DNA of 64,000 nt from SB15 sp964639245 (GTDB lineage: Bacteria; Chloroflexota; Anaerolineae; Aggregatilineales; J027). Positions 1 to 7,866 of the stretch are shown here, piece by piece. A program made the translations under genes and the position numbers. Position 1 is the first letter of the stretch; each line of letters opens with the position of its first letter. The stretch spans positions 129,822 through 193,821 of the forward strand of contig CAZXCU010000011.1 of the NCBI GenBank assembly GCA_964639245.1. The letters are read 5' to 3'. The notes under the pieces are model-generated. The model made no database searches, was not told where the DNA came from, and saw only the letters and a program-made list of their open reading frames with translations.

Positions 1-374
1 AGATTTTCTCGTGTTGGGGCGAGGCGGGCAAAATCCACCAACCATTGCAGATAATTTTCTAGGGGGAGTTCGACGGATTCAAACCCTGAAAGACGCTCAA
101 ACGCCAGCAGGGTTTTTTGCACATACGTCAAATTCAACGTTTGCCCTACGACTGAAAGCGCCGCGCATCGATCCGCCAACGCTGCATAATCAGTCGCCTC
201 CCCCCGTCGCAGTGCCAATTTTCCAATTTTCTGCACAAGGGCATCCGTATCATTGGCAAAAGCATCGGTTCGGTCAAGTTTTGACCGCCGCTTGAGGAGG
301 GCTTTTTCCTCATCATGTGGGAGAGGTGTTGCCGTCCGTCCCATCTGGGGAACTGGTAAACTCACATCATCCAT
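1..374 (-). CDS. hypothetical protein, truncated by the left window edge
   Basis: Reading the minus strand from an ATG at 374-372 gives 124 codons without a stop down to base 3, so the 3' part lies outside the window. The translation starts MDDVSLPVPQMGRTATPLP and continues as a charged, probably helical segment (KALLKRRSKLDRT, then YVQKTLLAFERLSGF). No family was recognised. It is divergent from the M42 peptidase gene at 478 and shares a 103-base intergenic region with it. No strong ribosome site precedes the ATG, so the start is uncertain. The continuous frame over 370 bases in a compact genome supports a real gene. Confidence 0.6.
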   Translation of the reverse strand, partial: MDDVSLPVPQMGRTATPLPHDEEKALLKRRSKLDRTDAFANDTDALVQKIGKLALRRGEATDYAALADRCAALSVVGQTLNLTYVQKTLLAFERLSGFESVELPLENYLQWLVDFARLAPTREN

Positions 375-423
375 AGGTGTGATGTTAGCGGTTTTCAGAT
401 GAATAAACCATAGCGAGCTAGCC

Positions 424-452
424 CTGACCATCCTCAATTTTTGGGTTATACT
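424..452 (+). promoter_or_regulatory. possible sigma-70-type promoter for the M42 peptidase gene
   Basis: CTGACC at 424-429 and TATACT at 447-452 are 17 bases apart, and the ATG follows at 478. The -35 is a weak match and the -10 a good one. Inferred from pattern only. Confidence 0.35.
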
Positions 453-477
453 GGTGTGCAAATAGTTAGGGTACTGT

Positions 478-1533
478 ATGTCTGATTTACCGATCCAAAG
501 GGATGAAATTACCCATTTTTTAGTGGATTTACTAAATATTCCTAGCCCCACGGGTTACACAGTCGAAGCCATTGACTATGTAAAAAATGCTTTTGAAGCG
601 CTCAATATTCCCGATTTAAGCCTTTCCCTCACGCCTAAAGGGGCGCTGGTGGCTCACTGGCAAGGCCAGCAATCCTCTCAACCGCGTGGCGTGACCGCCC
701 ATGTGGATACCCTCGGTTTAATGGTTAAAGACATTAAAGGCAGTGGGCGGCTCAAAACCACCCGCTTAGGTGGCTATATGATGAACGCGGTGGAATTTGA
801 AGGGGTCACGGTTCGCACTCACGACAACCGCCGCTATCGGGGAACCCTTTTACCGAGCAATCCCAGTACCCATGTCAACGCCAATATTCCCGATGCCAAA
901 CGCACTGAAGAGTTGATGGAAGTACGTTTGGATGCCAGAGTTTTTAACAGCGAAGACACCCGCAAATTGGGCATTGGTGTTGGGGACTTTGTGTTTCTTG
1001 ACCCGCGAGTCGAAGTGACCGAAACAGGTTTCATCCGTTCCCGTCATCTCGACGACAAAGCCGGCGTTGCGGCGATTTTTGGCGCGTTACAAACCTTACA
1101 GGCTTTGGGACAAAAACCGCTCCAAGACACGACATTTCTGATTGCCAATTATGAGGAAGTTGGGCATGGGGGAGCCAATGGTCTCCCTGACAATTTAACC
1201 GAACTGCTAGCCATTGATATGGGCGCGTTGGGGGATGGGCAGGCCAGCAACGAATATTCCGTTTCGATTTGTGTCAAGGACACCTCCGGCCCCTACCATT
1301 TTGAGATGAATAACAAACTCCGCCGCTTGGCAGAAACGTATGACATTTCCGCTAGAGTGGATATTTATCCCCATTACGGCTCAGATGGCAGCGCCTATTG
1401 GCGGGCGGGTGGACAAGCACGGGTAGGGTTAATTGGGCCGGGTGTGGATGCTTCTCATGCCTATGAACGCACCCACACCGAGAGTTTAGTGCATACCACG
1501 CATCTTTTGGTGCGGTATCTATTGGAAGCATAG
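478..1533 (+). CDS. M42 family metallo-aminopeptidase (glutamyl aminopeptidase/FrvX type)
   Basis: Encodes a 351-residue cytosolic di-metal aminopeptidase of the M42 family, which trims peptides and normally forms dodecameric tetrahedral particles. The metal and catalytic signatures are visible in order: TAHVDTLG (His75, Asp77), RHLDDKAG (bridging Asp192), NYEEVGHGG (Glu226/Glu227), AIDMG (Asp247) and a C-terminal THTESLVHTTHL segment carrying the last His ligand. Length is normal for the family. The ATG follows a GTTAGGG ribosome-site-like stretch. It heads a + strand run, followed after 18 bases by a DsbA-like gene. Substrate specificity cannot be read from sequence alone. Confidence 0.93.
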   Translation: MSDLPIQRDEITHFLVDLLNIPSPTGYTVEAIDYVKNAFEALNIPDLSLSLTPKGALVAHWQGQQSSQPRGVTAHVDTLGLMVKDIKGSGRLKTTRLGGYMMNAVEFEGVTVRTHDNRRYRGTLLPSNPSTHVNANIPDAKRTEELMEVRLDARVFNSEDTRKLGIGVGDFVFLDPRVEVTETGFIRSRHLDDKAGVAAIFGALQTLQALGQKPLQDTTFLIANYEEVGHGGANGLPDNLTELLAIDMGALGDGQASNEYSVSICVKDTSGPYHFEMNNKLRRLAETYDISARVDIYPHYGSDGSAYWRAGGQARVGLIGPGVDASHAYERTHTESLVHTTHLLVRYLLEA

Positions 1534-1551
1534 GAAAAGGATTTTTGATTT

Positions 1552-2265
1552 ATGGCAAAGAAAAAACGCGAACTGGTACGCCAAAAACGGAGTTCCAGAA
1601 ACCGCCAGCAGTTAATCGTTATTGGTGCGATTGTGATTGTGGGACTCGTGGCTGTGGTCGGCGCATATCTCTATCTCAACCGCCAAGTGTCCCTGCCAGA
1701 AGGTGCCGCAACTGCTTACGCTGGCATTGAACAGGGTTTTACCGAGGAGGGTTTTCCCCGTTTGGGCAGTGCCACCGCGCCGATATTAGTTGAAGATTTT
1801 TCAAGTTTTGGCTGTCCTCACTGTGAAGATTTGCACGAAGACCAGATGAAACTGCTGTTGGATGAAGCCGCCGCTGGACAGGTGCAAATTGTCTTTTATC
1901 CCGTCATTAGCATTGGTGGGGAATACGCACAGGATGCCACCCGTGCCGCTTTATGCGCCGGACAGCAGGGCAAATTCTGGGAAATGAACGACATCATGTT
2001 CTACTGGCGTTCGCGTTACAGTATTAACGACTTCCGCCTTGACCAAGCCGCCGAAGAAATTGACCTTGACGCAGATGAACTCAAATCCTGTTACGGCGAC
2101 GATGCGATGGAAGATGTCATCGAACGGTCACAGGGCGAATTTGTCAGTCGTGGCCTCAACTCCACCCCGCGTGTATTCCTCAATGGGCAGGAAATTAGTG
2201 CGGGTGCGGTGGTTTCCGAAGTTGCGACTCAGATTGAAGCGCTCGGTCTGGAAACAGGCCGCTAA
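1552..2265 (+). CDS. membrane-anchored DsbA-like thiol-disulfide oxidoreductase
   Basis: Encodes 237 residues with a basic cytoplasmic tail, one membrane helix at about 20-43 and an extracytoplasmic thioredoxin-fold domain. The active site CPHC lies at residues 88-91 (FSSFGCPHCEDLH), followed by the helical insertion typical of DsbA/BdbD proteins and a cis-proline loop (STPRVFLNG). It probably oxidises or isomerises disulfides in exported proteins. Whether it works as an oxidase or a reductase depends on partners (DsbB/VKOR type) that are not in this window. Confidence 0.9.
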   Translation: MAKKKRELVRQKRSSRNRQQLIVIGAIVIVGLVAVVGAYLYLNRQVSLPEGAATAYAGIEQGFTEEGFPRLGSATAPILVEDFSSFGCPHCEDLHEDQMKLLLDEAAAGQVQIVFYPVISIGGEYAQDATRAALCAGQQGKFWEMNDIMFYWRSRYSINDFRLDQAAEEIDLDADELKSCYGDDAMEDVIERSQGEFVSRGLNSTPRVFLNGQEISAGAVVSEVATQIEALGLETGR

Positions 2266-2269
2266 AGTA

Positions 2270-2638
2270 ATGGAAATTTTGGGAGTTCACCACATCCAGA
2301 TGACCGCGCCGAAAGGGTGTGAACCAGATGCCCGTGCTTTTTATGTGGGGCTTTTGGGCTTGGAGGAAATTGCTAAACCTAAAACCTTGCAGGATCGCGG
2401 CGGGGTGTGGTTTCGGACTCCCGGCGGTGATATTCACATTGCTGCACGAGAAAGCGACACCCCACTGAGCCAGCATCGGCATGTGGCACTGCGGGTGAAA
2501 AATGCGGATACCCTACGCCGCAAACTCCAACAGGCCAACATGAAGATTGAGGAAGCGCCCGAAGTTCCCGGCTGGCGGCGCTTCTTCGCCTACGATCCCT
2601 TCGGTAATAAAATTGAATTTCTTGAAATTATCCCATGA
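2270..2638 (+). CDS. VOC (glyoxalase/dioxygenase) superfamily protein
   Basis: A 122-residue protein, one vicinal-oxygen-chelate module. It starts MEILGVHHIQMTAP (first metal-ligand His region), has the central HRHVALRVKN segment and ends FAYDPFGNKIEFLEI, the usual C-terminal metal Glu motif. The frame stays open upstream to 2039, but that part overlaps the DsbA-like gene in another frame. The ATG at 2270, just after that gene's stop, gives the natural family start. Its TGA overlaps the next ATG (ATGA at 2635-2638), indicating translational coupling. Substrate unknown. Confidence 0.85.
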   Translation: MEILGVHHIQMTAPKGCEPDARAFYVGLLGLEEIAKPKTLQDRGGVWFRTPGGDIHIAARESDTPLSQHRHVALRVKNADTLRRKLQQANMKIEEAPEVPGWRRFFAYDPFGNKIEFLEIIP

Positions 2639-3720
2639 CACCCTCAATTATTCTGGACGCACATCTGGATATTGCCCTCAATAAACTGGCGTTGGGGCGC
2701 GATTTTCGCCATGCCAGTTGGGTCAAACGCCGCATGGAAGGCAAACTTCCCGGACACCCCTACGATGATATTGGCGTGGCAACCGTGGGATTGCCGAATC
2801 TGATGTTAGGGCGCACCGGGATTGTTTTTAGTACCCTCTGGGTTAGCCCGCCCGGACAGCCCGCCTGCGAAAAAGTTTATTATTTTTCTGCGGAAGAAGC
2901 CTACCGTAAAGGCTTGCAGCAGATGGACTATTACCATCGGCTGGCGGATGAAGATGAGCGTATCCGTCTCATTTTTACCCAGTCCGATTTAGACGCGGTG
3001 CTAGAATCGTGGCAACCCGACAAAGAAATCCGTGACCACCGTATCGGATTCGTGGTGTTGATGGAAGGGGCTGACCCGATTCTTGAACCCAAGCAGCTCG
3101 AAGAATGGTATGCTCGCGGCTTACGCATCATTGGCCCTGCTTGGAACAATACGCGCTATTCCCATGGGACAAACGAACCCGGCAGGCTGACCGCGTTGGG
3201 GCATGAGCTGCTAGAAATCATGGCGGATTTCAACATGATTCTTGACCTGTCCCATTTAGCCGAAGCTGCCTACTACGAAGCGGTGGATTCCTATGGGGGT
3301 GTCATCATCGCTAGCCACAGCAACCCGCGTCATTTTGTCGAAGGGGCGCGTCACCTCTCCGATGATATGATTCGCCGCCTCGTGGAGCGTGATGGGGTCA
3401 TGGGGATGGTGCCGTTTAACCAGTTCATGAAAAACGGATGGAAATCAGGTCGTGACCGTAAATCCGACTTGACCGCCGCCAATGTTATTAACATGATTGA
3501 CCATGTATGCCAGATTGCGGGCAGCGCCAACCATGTCGGGTTTGGCACTGATTGGGATGGTTTTTTTGGATGGGAAAGCATCCCGCTTGAATTTGACTCG
3601 CATATTGATTTGTGGAATATCCGCCAGATGCTAGCCGAACGGGGCTACTCGCCGGAAGATATTGAAAAAATCTCCTCCGGCAATTTTCTCCGTAAACTGC
3701 GCGAGAGTCTGCCCACATGA
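2635..3720 (+). CDS. membrane dipeptidase (renal dipeptidase, peptidase family M19)
   Basis: A 361-residue zinc dipeptidase of the amidohydrolase fold. Signatures in order are LDAHLDIAL (His-x-Asp metal pair), LMEGADP (bridging Glu), LDLSHL, IIASHSNPR, ARHLSDDMI and GFGTDWDG near the C-terminus. The family hydrolyses a range of dipeptides, including those with a C-terminal D-amino acid. No signal peptide is visible, so it is probably cytosolic. ATGA overlaps at both ends couple it to the VOC and membrane-protein genes. Confidence 0.92.
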   Translation: MTPSIILDAHLDIALNKLALGRDFRHASWVKRRMEGKLPGHPYDDIGVATVGLPNLMLGRTGIVFSTLWVSPPGQPACEKVYYFSAEEAYRKGLQQMDYYHRLADEDERIRLIFTQSDLDAVLESWQPDKEIRDHRIGFVVLMEGADPILEPKQLEEWYARGLRIIGPAWNNTRYSHGTNEPGRLTALGHELLEIMADFNMILDLSHLAEAAYYEAVDSYGGVIIASHSNPRHFVEGARHLSDDMIRRLVERDGVMGMVPFNQFMKNGWKSGRDRKSDLTAANVINMIDHVCQIAGSANHVGFGTDWDGFFGWESIPLEFDSHIDLWNIRQMLAERGYSPEDIEKISSGNFLRKLRESLPT

Positions 3721-4172
3721 ACCAGAATCAGCAGCAGTATTTGAACCAGCAGCTTGTCCAAATTGGCATTTTGATTGGCACACTTGGCACAATTCTGTGT
3801 TTGATTGGCCTTTACCCCGGCATCACCGGGCTAGAACCTAAATCCGGTATTGGTGTCCTGCAAATCATGATTACCCTGTTGGGCATGACACTCATCATGA
3901 TGGGCGCGATGATTTTCGTTAAAATTGGTTTTTATCCCTCGATAGGCACAAATCTCGCCCAACGGATTGCGATTCGCCTGACCTTAACCGGATTGCTGTT
4001 TTCGGCAGCAGCAGGCTTGTCTGACCTGTTGGGTTATGGATCGAATCCCCCCGAAGGCCCACAAAATGTCCCGGTGCTGGGTATTTATCAAGTTATCGGG
4101 ATGGTGACAGGCTTTATAATTGCTTCGCTGGGGGTGCTGCTTTTTGCCCTGCGTGGCCCGCATGTTGAATAA
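3717..4172 (+). CDS. four-helix integral membrane protein of unknown function
   Basis: A 151-residue hydrophobic protein with about four membrane helices (near residues 14-34, 45-68, 85-105 and 122-145) and short polar loops. It starts within an ATGA overlap with the M19 dipeptidase gene and ends only 4 bases from the convergent acpS gene. I recognise no family. Position suggests coexpression with the peptidases, but gives no specific role. Confidence 0.8.
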   Translation: MNQNQQQYLNQQLVQIGILIGTLGTILCLIGLYPGITGLEPKSGIGVLQIMITLLGMTLIMMGAMIFVKIGFYPSIGTNLAQRIAIRLTLTGLLFSAAAGLSDLLGYGSNPPEGPQNVPVLGIYQVIGMVTGFIIASLGVLLFALRGPHVE

Positions 4173-4176
4173 AACA

Positions 4177-4539
4177 TCACAGCGCCACGACAAACGCAAT
4201 CGCATGAGACTCGGTGTGGCTCAAAGAAATATCCCATGTTGTTAGCCCCATCTCAGTTGCCAGACGTGCCGCTTCTCCGTGCAACGTCAACACAGGTCGC
4301 CCGCGCTCATCATGCAAAATTTCAATTTCTACCCAGCGAATATCCCCAATCCCTGTCCCGATGGCTTTGGCAACCGCTTCCTTGGCGGCAAACCGCGCCG
4401 CCAATCGCCGTACCTGATTTTGACACAAACTGCGTTCCCGCTCGGTAAAAAATCGCTGGTAAAAGCGTTCACCATGACGGGAGGCTGCCCGTTCTAAACG
4501 CGCAACCTCAATCATATCCACGCCGACGCGCAATGTCAT
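4177..4539 (-). CDS. acpS: holo-[acyl-carrier-protein] synthase
   Basis: A 120-residue protein matching AcpS, the 4'-phosphopantetheinyl transferase that activates acyl carrier protein from coenzyme A. It shows the N-terminal GVDMIEVARL motif (magnesium-binding Asp), FTERE, the core ARFAAKEAVAKAIGTG motif with the catalytic Glu/Lys, and WDISLSHTESHAIAFV at the C-terminus. Length is typical. It lies 3 bases downstream of the ArsR/DUF2087 gene, so both probably share a transcript. Confidence 0.95.
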   Translation of the reverse strand: MTLRVGVDMIEVARLERAASRHGERFYQRFFTERERSLCQNQVRRLAARFAAKEAVAKAIGTGIGDIRWVEIEILHDERGRPVLTLHGEAARLATEMGLTTWDISLSHTESHAIAFVVAL

Positions 4540-4542
4540 GGG

Positions 4543-5148
4543 CTATCCTTCTTCCGGCGCAAGCCAGTAATGGCTTCCGGCGCGTTCCCGCCGCATAAAG
4601 CCGTACTCCACCAGATTACGACGCAGCGTGGCATAATCTTCATGAAATTCGGTCAAAATTTCATTGACCTGTTTTTCGGTATAGTGGATATTGGCTTCAA
4701 ATTGAGTTGCCAGCCAGCGCAAAATCACCAGCCATTTTTTCTCTTTGACCGGAAACTTTGTGATACGCCCATCATTCGTATAATCGCGCAGCACTTTTTT
4801 ATCTTCCTCACCCCAATCCAGCGTATCAATCCACGCATTGTTGGATTTTTTCTCTGCATATTCTGTCAGCGGCGCTTCCATTTCAGCGACATAGGTTTTG
4901 AAACGTGCCAGGCCTTTTTCATTCAGCCGATAAAAACGCTGATTACCCGCCATGCGTAAATGCAGCAATCCGGCATTGTGCATCTTACTGATATGATGCG
5001 AAACGGTGGGTTCGGAAAGTTTGAGCATTTCGGCCATCTCCGACACGTTCCGTTCCTTTTCGGTCAGCCATCTTAGCAACTTGAGACGGTTTTCATCCGC
5101 CAGTGTTTTGAGAAGGTACAAAAACTCCAGTTCTTGCCCACTGTCCAT
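4543..5148 (-). CDS. ArsR-family winged-helix regulator with DUF2087 C-terminal domain
   Basis: A 201-residue protein. The N-terminal ~90 residues form an ArsR-type winged helix (ENRLKLLRWL, then the recognition helix LSEPTVSHHISKMHNAGLL and wing MAGNQRFYRLN). Residues ~115-198 match DUF2087 (DGRITKFPVKEKKW, EKQVNEILTEFHEDYATLRR, YGFMRRERAGSHYW). No obvious Cys metal site is present, so it may not sense metal. AGGAG lies 8 bases before the ATG. Palindromes just upstream (5161-5194) are likely its own operator. Target and signal are unknown. Confidence 0.88.
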   Translation of the reverse strand: MDSGQELEFLYLLKTLADENRLKLLRWLTEKERNVSEMAEMLKLSEPTVSHHISKMHNAGLLHLRMAGNQRFYRLNEKGLARFKTYVAEMEAPLTEYAEKKSNNAWIDTLDWGEEDKKVLRDYTNDGRITKFPVKEKKWLVILRWLATQFEANIHYTEKQVNEILTEFHEDYATLRRNLVEYGFMRRERAGSHYWLAPEEG

Positions 5149-5160
5149 GATTTTTCTCCT

Positions 5161-5194
5161 TAGATATTTATAAAATTAGATAAATATCTAATTT
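5161..5194. promoter_or_regulatory. overlapping palindromic operators upstream of the ArsR/DUF2087 gene
   Basis: TAGATATTTAT (5161-5171) and ATAAATATCTA (5180-5190) form a perfect 11-bp inverted repeat with an 8-base spacer. Overlapping it, bases 5173-5194 form a perfect palindrome of two 10-base arms, AAATTAGATA and TATCTAATTT, around AA. The block lies 13-46 bases upstream of the start codon. ArsR proteins usually bind such AT-rich repeats and repress their own genes, so autoregulation is inferred. Confidence 0.65.
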
Positions 5195-5236
5195 GAAGTA
5201 TATCGAAATTCGACAAGTCGTCAAGTGGATAAAATA

Positions 5237-5263
5237 AAAATGACTGGAATATCCAGCCATTTT
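5237..5263 (-). terminator. Rho-independent terminator of the M16 peptidase operon
   Basis: On the minus strand AAAATGGCTGG and CCAGTCATTTT pair around a 5-base loop, with one G-T wobble, and run into TTTTATTTTATCC. It lies 17 bases after the stop of the last operon gene. Confidence 0.7.
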
Positions 5264-5279
5264 CAGAGGTCTTTTGCTT

Positions 5280-6566
5280 TTAGTAGGGCAAGCCATCGAG
5301 TTCTGGCCCGGCAACCGCCAGCGAAAAGGCATCCGGTTGCCAATAGGCTTGCATGGCGGCTTGTAGTTGGTCTACCGTCAAACTGTACATCATCACGGTA
5401 TAATTCCGCAGATAATCCAAGCCTAAGTTGTAGCGCTCCATTGCTAGCAAATTGCCCGCTACCCCTTCGTTGCTTTCTAAACGAAGCGGCAGTCGTCCCG
5501 TGAGATTGGCTTGGCTGTCCGACAAATCTTCGGCGCTAACCGGTTCTTTGATCATTTTTTCCAACTCAACCCGAATGCTGTCCACCGCTTGTTTGACATT
5601 TTTAGGATTCACCCCTGCCGTTACTCGCCATGGGCCTTGATGAATCCCGCCTTCCAGACTGCTGTTGCAGTAGTAGGCCAAGCCCTGTTCTTCACGGACA
5701 GATTTCCCCAAGCGCCCGAACATGCCGAATACCCCTAGCACATGATTGACCACATTGGCAGCGATAAAATCCTCCGCATGACGCGCAGGCCCCGGCACCC
5801 CCAATACAATATCGCTCTGGGTTTTGCCCGGCAACGCCACTGCTTGATATTGAATTTGGGTCGGTTTTGCAACGGGGGATTGGGTAAAATCGGTTTTCTG
5901 TACTGGATTTTGCCACCCACCCAGCGATTTTTCGACTTCAGCAATGACCTTGGCGGTTTCGACAGCCCCCACAATCGCCAGAATCATCGATCCCGGCCCG
6001 AACTGCTGTTGATGAAAGGTCGCCAAATCCTGCGGGGTGAGGGCGCTCACAGTTTCGACAGTACCCGATGCCCCGCGATGCTGAATATGGTCAGAGGGAT
6101 AGGTCAGTTCTTGAAATTTCCGATTCGCCATATAGCGCGTGCTTTGCTGGTTATATTTTAAACCTGTCACCGCCTGCGCTTTGAGGACATTGACATGTTC
6201 TGCCGGAAAAGTCGGATTTTGCAACACATCGCCAAGTAAATCCAGGAGAATAGGCAAATCTTCCGCGAGCGCTTTGCCATCAAATGAGGTGAGATAGCGG
6301 CCTGAACTGACTTCCAGACTCATGCCTGCGCTTTCCAGCGTTTCATGGAGTGTCTCATAGTCCCGTTGGGTCGTCCCATACATCGCTGCTTCGGCGGCAA
6401 TGGCTGCAATCCCCGCCTGTGACGGATTTTCAAAGATTGCCCCACCCGCGAATGAGCCTGTGACCACCACCGATTGAGCATCAAAATTCTCGCGGACAAG
6501 CAGCACCGCCCCATTTGGTAAAAGGTGACGGGTAATGTCATCTGAACCGGGAATCGCGTTAGGCAT
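5280..6566 (-). CDS. M16 family peptidase-like protein, non-catalytic subunit
   Basis: A 428-residue two-lobed M16 protein. At the position of the zinc motif HxxEH it reads IAAIAAEAAMYGT, so the zinc ligands are missing. It keeps the M16 C-terminal R/Y-type segment (KSVREEQGLAYYCNSS), which in the non-catalytic partner helps substrate binding. I chose the ATG at 6566 because GAGGAAG lies 6 bases before it; TTG at 6590 would add 8 residues. It overlaps the catalytic M16 gene upstream by 8 bases, implying a heterodimer like mitochondrial processing peptidase or the Sphingomonas M16B pairs. Confidence 0.88.
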   Translation of the reverse strand: MPNAIPGSDDITRHLLPNGAVLLVRENFDAQSVVVTGSFAGGAIFENPSQAGIAAIAAEAAMYGTTQRDYETLHETLESAGMSLEVSSGRYLTSFDGKALAEDLPILLDLLGDVLQNPTFPAEHVNVLKAQAVTGLKYNQQSTRYMANRKFQELTYPSDHIQHRGASGTVETVSALTPQDLATFHQQQFGPGSMILAIVGAVETAKVIAEVEKSLGGWQNPVQKTDFTQSPVAKPTQIQYQAVALPGKTQSDIVLGVPGPARHAEDFIAANVVNHVLGVFGMFGRLGKSVREEQGLAYYCNSSLEGGIHQGPWRVTAGVNPKNVKQAVDSIRVELEKMIKEPVSAEDLSDSQANLTGRLPLRLESNEGVAGNLLAMERYNLGLDYLRNYTVMMYSLTVDQLQAAMQAYWQPDAFSLAVAGPELDGLPY

Positions 6567-7866
6567 AATCGGCTTCCTCATCCATTTCAAAGGGGAGCGT
6601 TTGGGGGATAAAACGACCTACCGTGCGCTGTGACGGTTTGAGATATTTTTCCGCCACCGCCTGCACTTCTTCGAGCGTCACGGCTTCTAACTGGCTGACA
6701 AAATCGGTAAATAAGGTATAACTGTCCAGCATTTCTGCATAACCCAACCAGTAGGCTTGTCCGGTTACGCCTTCGGTGGCATAGGCAAAGGCGGCTTTGG
6801 CCTGTTTTTTGGCCTTGTCCAGTTCCTTCTGGGTTAGTGGATGGGTTTTGATGTCGGCTAGGACAGCATCCAGCGCGGATTCTGCCTCTTCCAACGTTTT
6901 GTCATCATTCACCGCTAAGGTAATCGTATAGCCGAACGGGTCTTTGGTCATGTACAAATGACCGGAGGCACTCGCGGCAATGCCTGTCTCAACCAACCCG
7001 CGATACAACCGCGAGGTTTTGTTATCAATATTGCCGCCGCCGGGGCCACTGGGGCCACCGAGGATGCTATCCAGTGCCGCAAAAGCAAACCATTCGGCAT
7101 CCGACACCGCCGGAGCGCGGTACATCACTTCTAAAAAGGCGGTATTGCCGGGACGTTCTACATTGACCCGCCGTTCGCCCATCTGAGATGGCTCTTTCCG
7201 CGTAACAGGGGGTGGTTCGCTACCGCGTGGCAGTTCCCCATACACCTGCTCGATTTTTTTCAGCATTTCGGCGCTGTCAAACGCACCCACCGCCACAATG
7301 ATGGCGTTGTTCGGACTGTAGTAACGCTTGTAGTGGTTATACAAATCGTCCCGTGACATGGACTCTAAGTCCGCCATATCCCCGATGATGGTATGGTGGT
7401 AAGGATGGACACGGAAAGCTGCCCCCTGTACTTCCTCATTCAACCAGAACATCGGGCTGTTTTCTGACCCCTGTCGTTCCGAAATGATGACCGTGCGTTC
7501 CGACTCGGTTTCTGCGGTGTCAAAAATCGCGTTGACCATGCGGTCAGCTTCCGCCTGAATCGCCAGATCAATACGGTCTGCGGGCAACGTTTCATAATAG
7601 GCGGTGTAATCGAAGGATGTTTGCGCGTTCCAGATTCCCCCGTTGCGGTCAATTTCACGGTCAAGCACCCCTGCCGGATATTGCGGAGTCCCTTTGAACA
7701 TCATATGCTCAACCCAGTGAGAAATCCCTGTTTGTCCGGTGGGTTCGTTACGACTGCCAACCCGATAAAACACCCAGAAACTAATCAGGGGGGCGCTGTG
7801 AAGCTCCTTCAACAGCACCACCGCCCCGTTATCCAGAACGTGTCGTGAGACTTCCTGATTACTCAT
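6559..7866 (-). CDS. M16 family zinc peptidase, catalytic subunit
   Basis: A 435-residue M16B-type (pitrilysin/processing-peptidase) protein. The inverted zinc motif HWVEH is at residues 50-54, followed about 75 residues later by the third ligand region (ESERTVIISERQGSE). No signal peptide is visible. It probably forms a clamshell heterodimer with the downstream non-catalytic homologue and degrades peptides. Its ATG overlaps the UDP-glucose dehydrogenase stop by 8 bases, so it is translated from the same operon mRNA. Confidence 0.92.
   Translation of the reverse strand: MSNQEVSRHVLDNGAVVLLKELHSAPLISFWVFYRVGSRNEPTGQTGISHWVEHMMFKGTPQYPAGVLDREIDRNGGIWNAQTSFDYTAYYETLPADRIDLAIQAEADRMVNAIFDTAETESERTVIISERQGSENSPMFWLNEEVQGAAFRVHPYHHTIIGDMADLESMSRDDLYNHYKRYYSPNNAIIVAVGAFDSAEMLKKIEQVYGELPRGSEPPPVTRKEPSQMGERRVNVERPGNTAFLEVMYRAPAVSDAEWFAFAALDSILGGPSGPGGGNIDNKTSRLYRGLVETGIAASASGHLYMTKDPFGYTITLAVNDDKTLEEAESALDAVLADIKTHPLTQKELDKAKKQAKAAFAYATEGVTGQAYWLGYAEMLDSYTLFTDFVSQLEAVTLEEVQAVAEKYLKPSQRTVGRFIPQTLPFEMDEEADYA

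Noticed and set aside
11..295. 94-codon plus-strand frame at the left edge
   Set aside because: It lies opposite a longer uninterrupted minus-strand frame that runs off the window edge; its product is Pro/His-rich without any domain.
2039..2269. N-terminal extension of the VOC protein
   Set aside because: It overlaps the DsbA-like coding sequence in another frame and has no VOC features; the ATG at 2270 gives the family's natural start.
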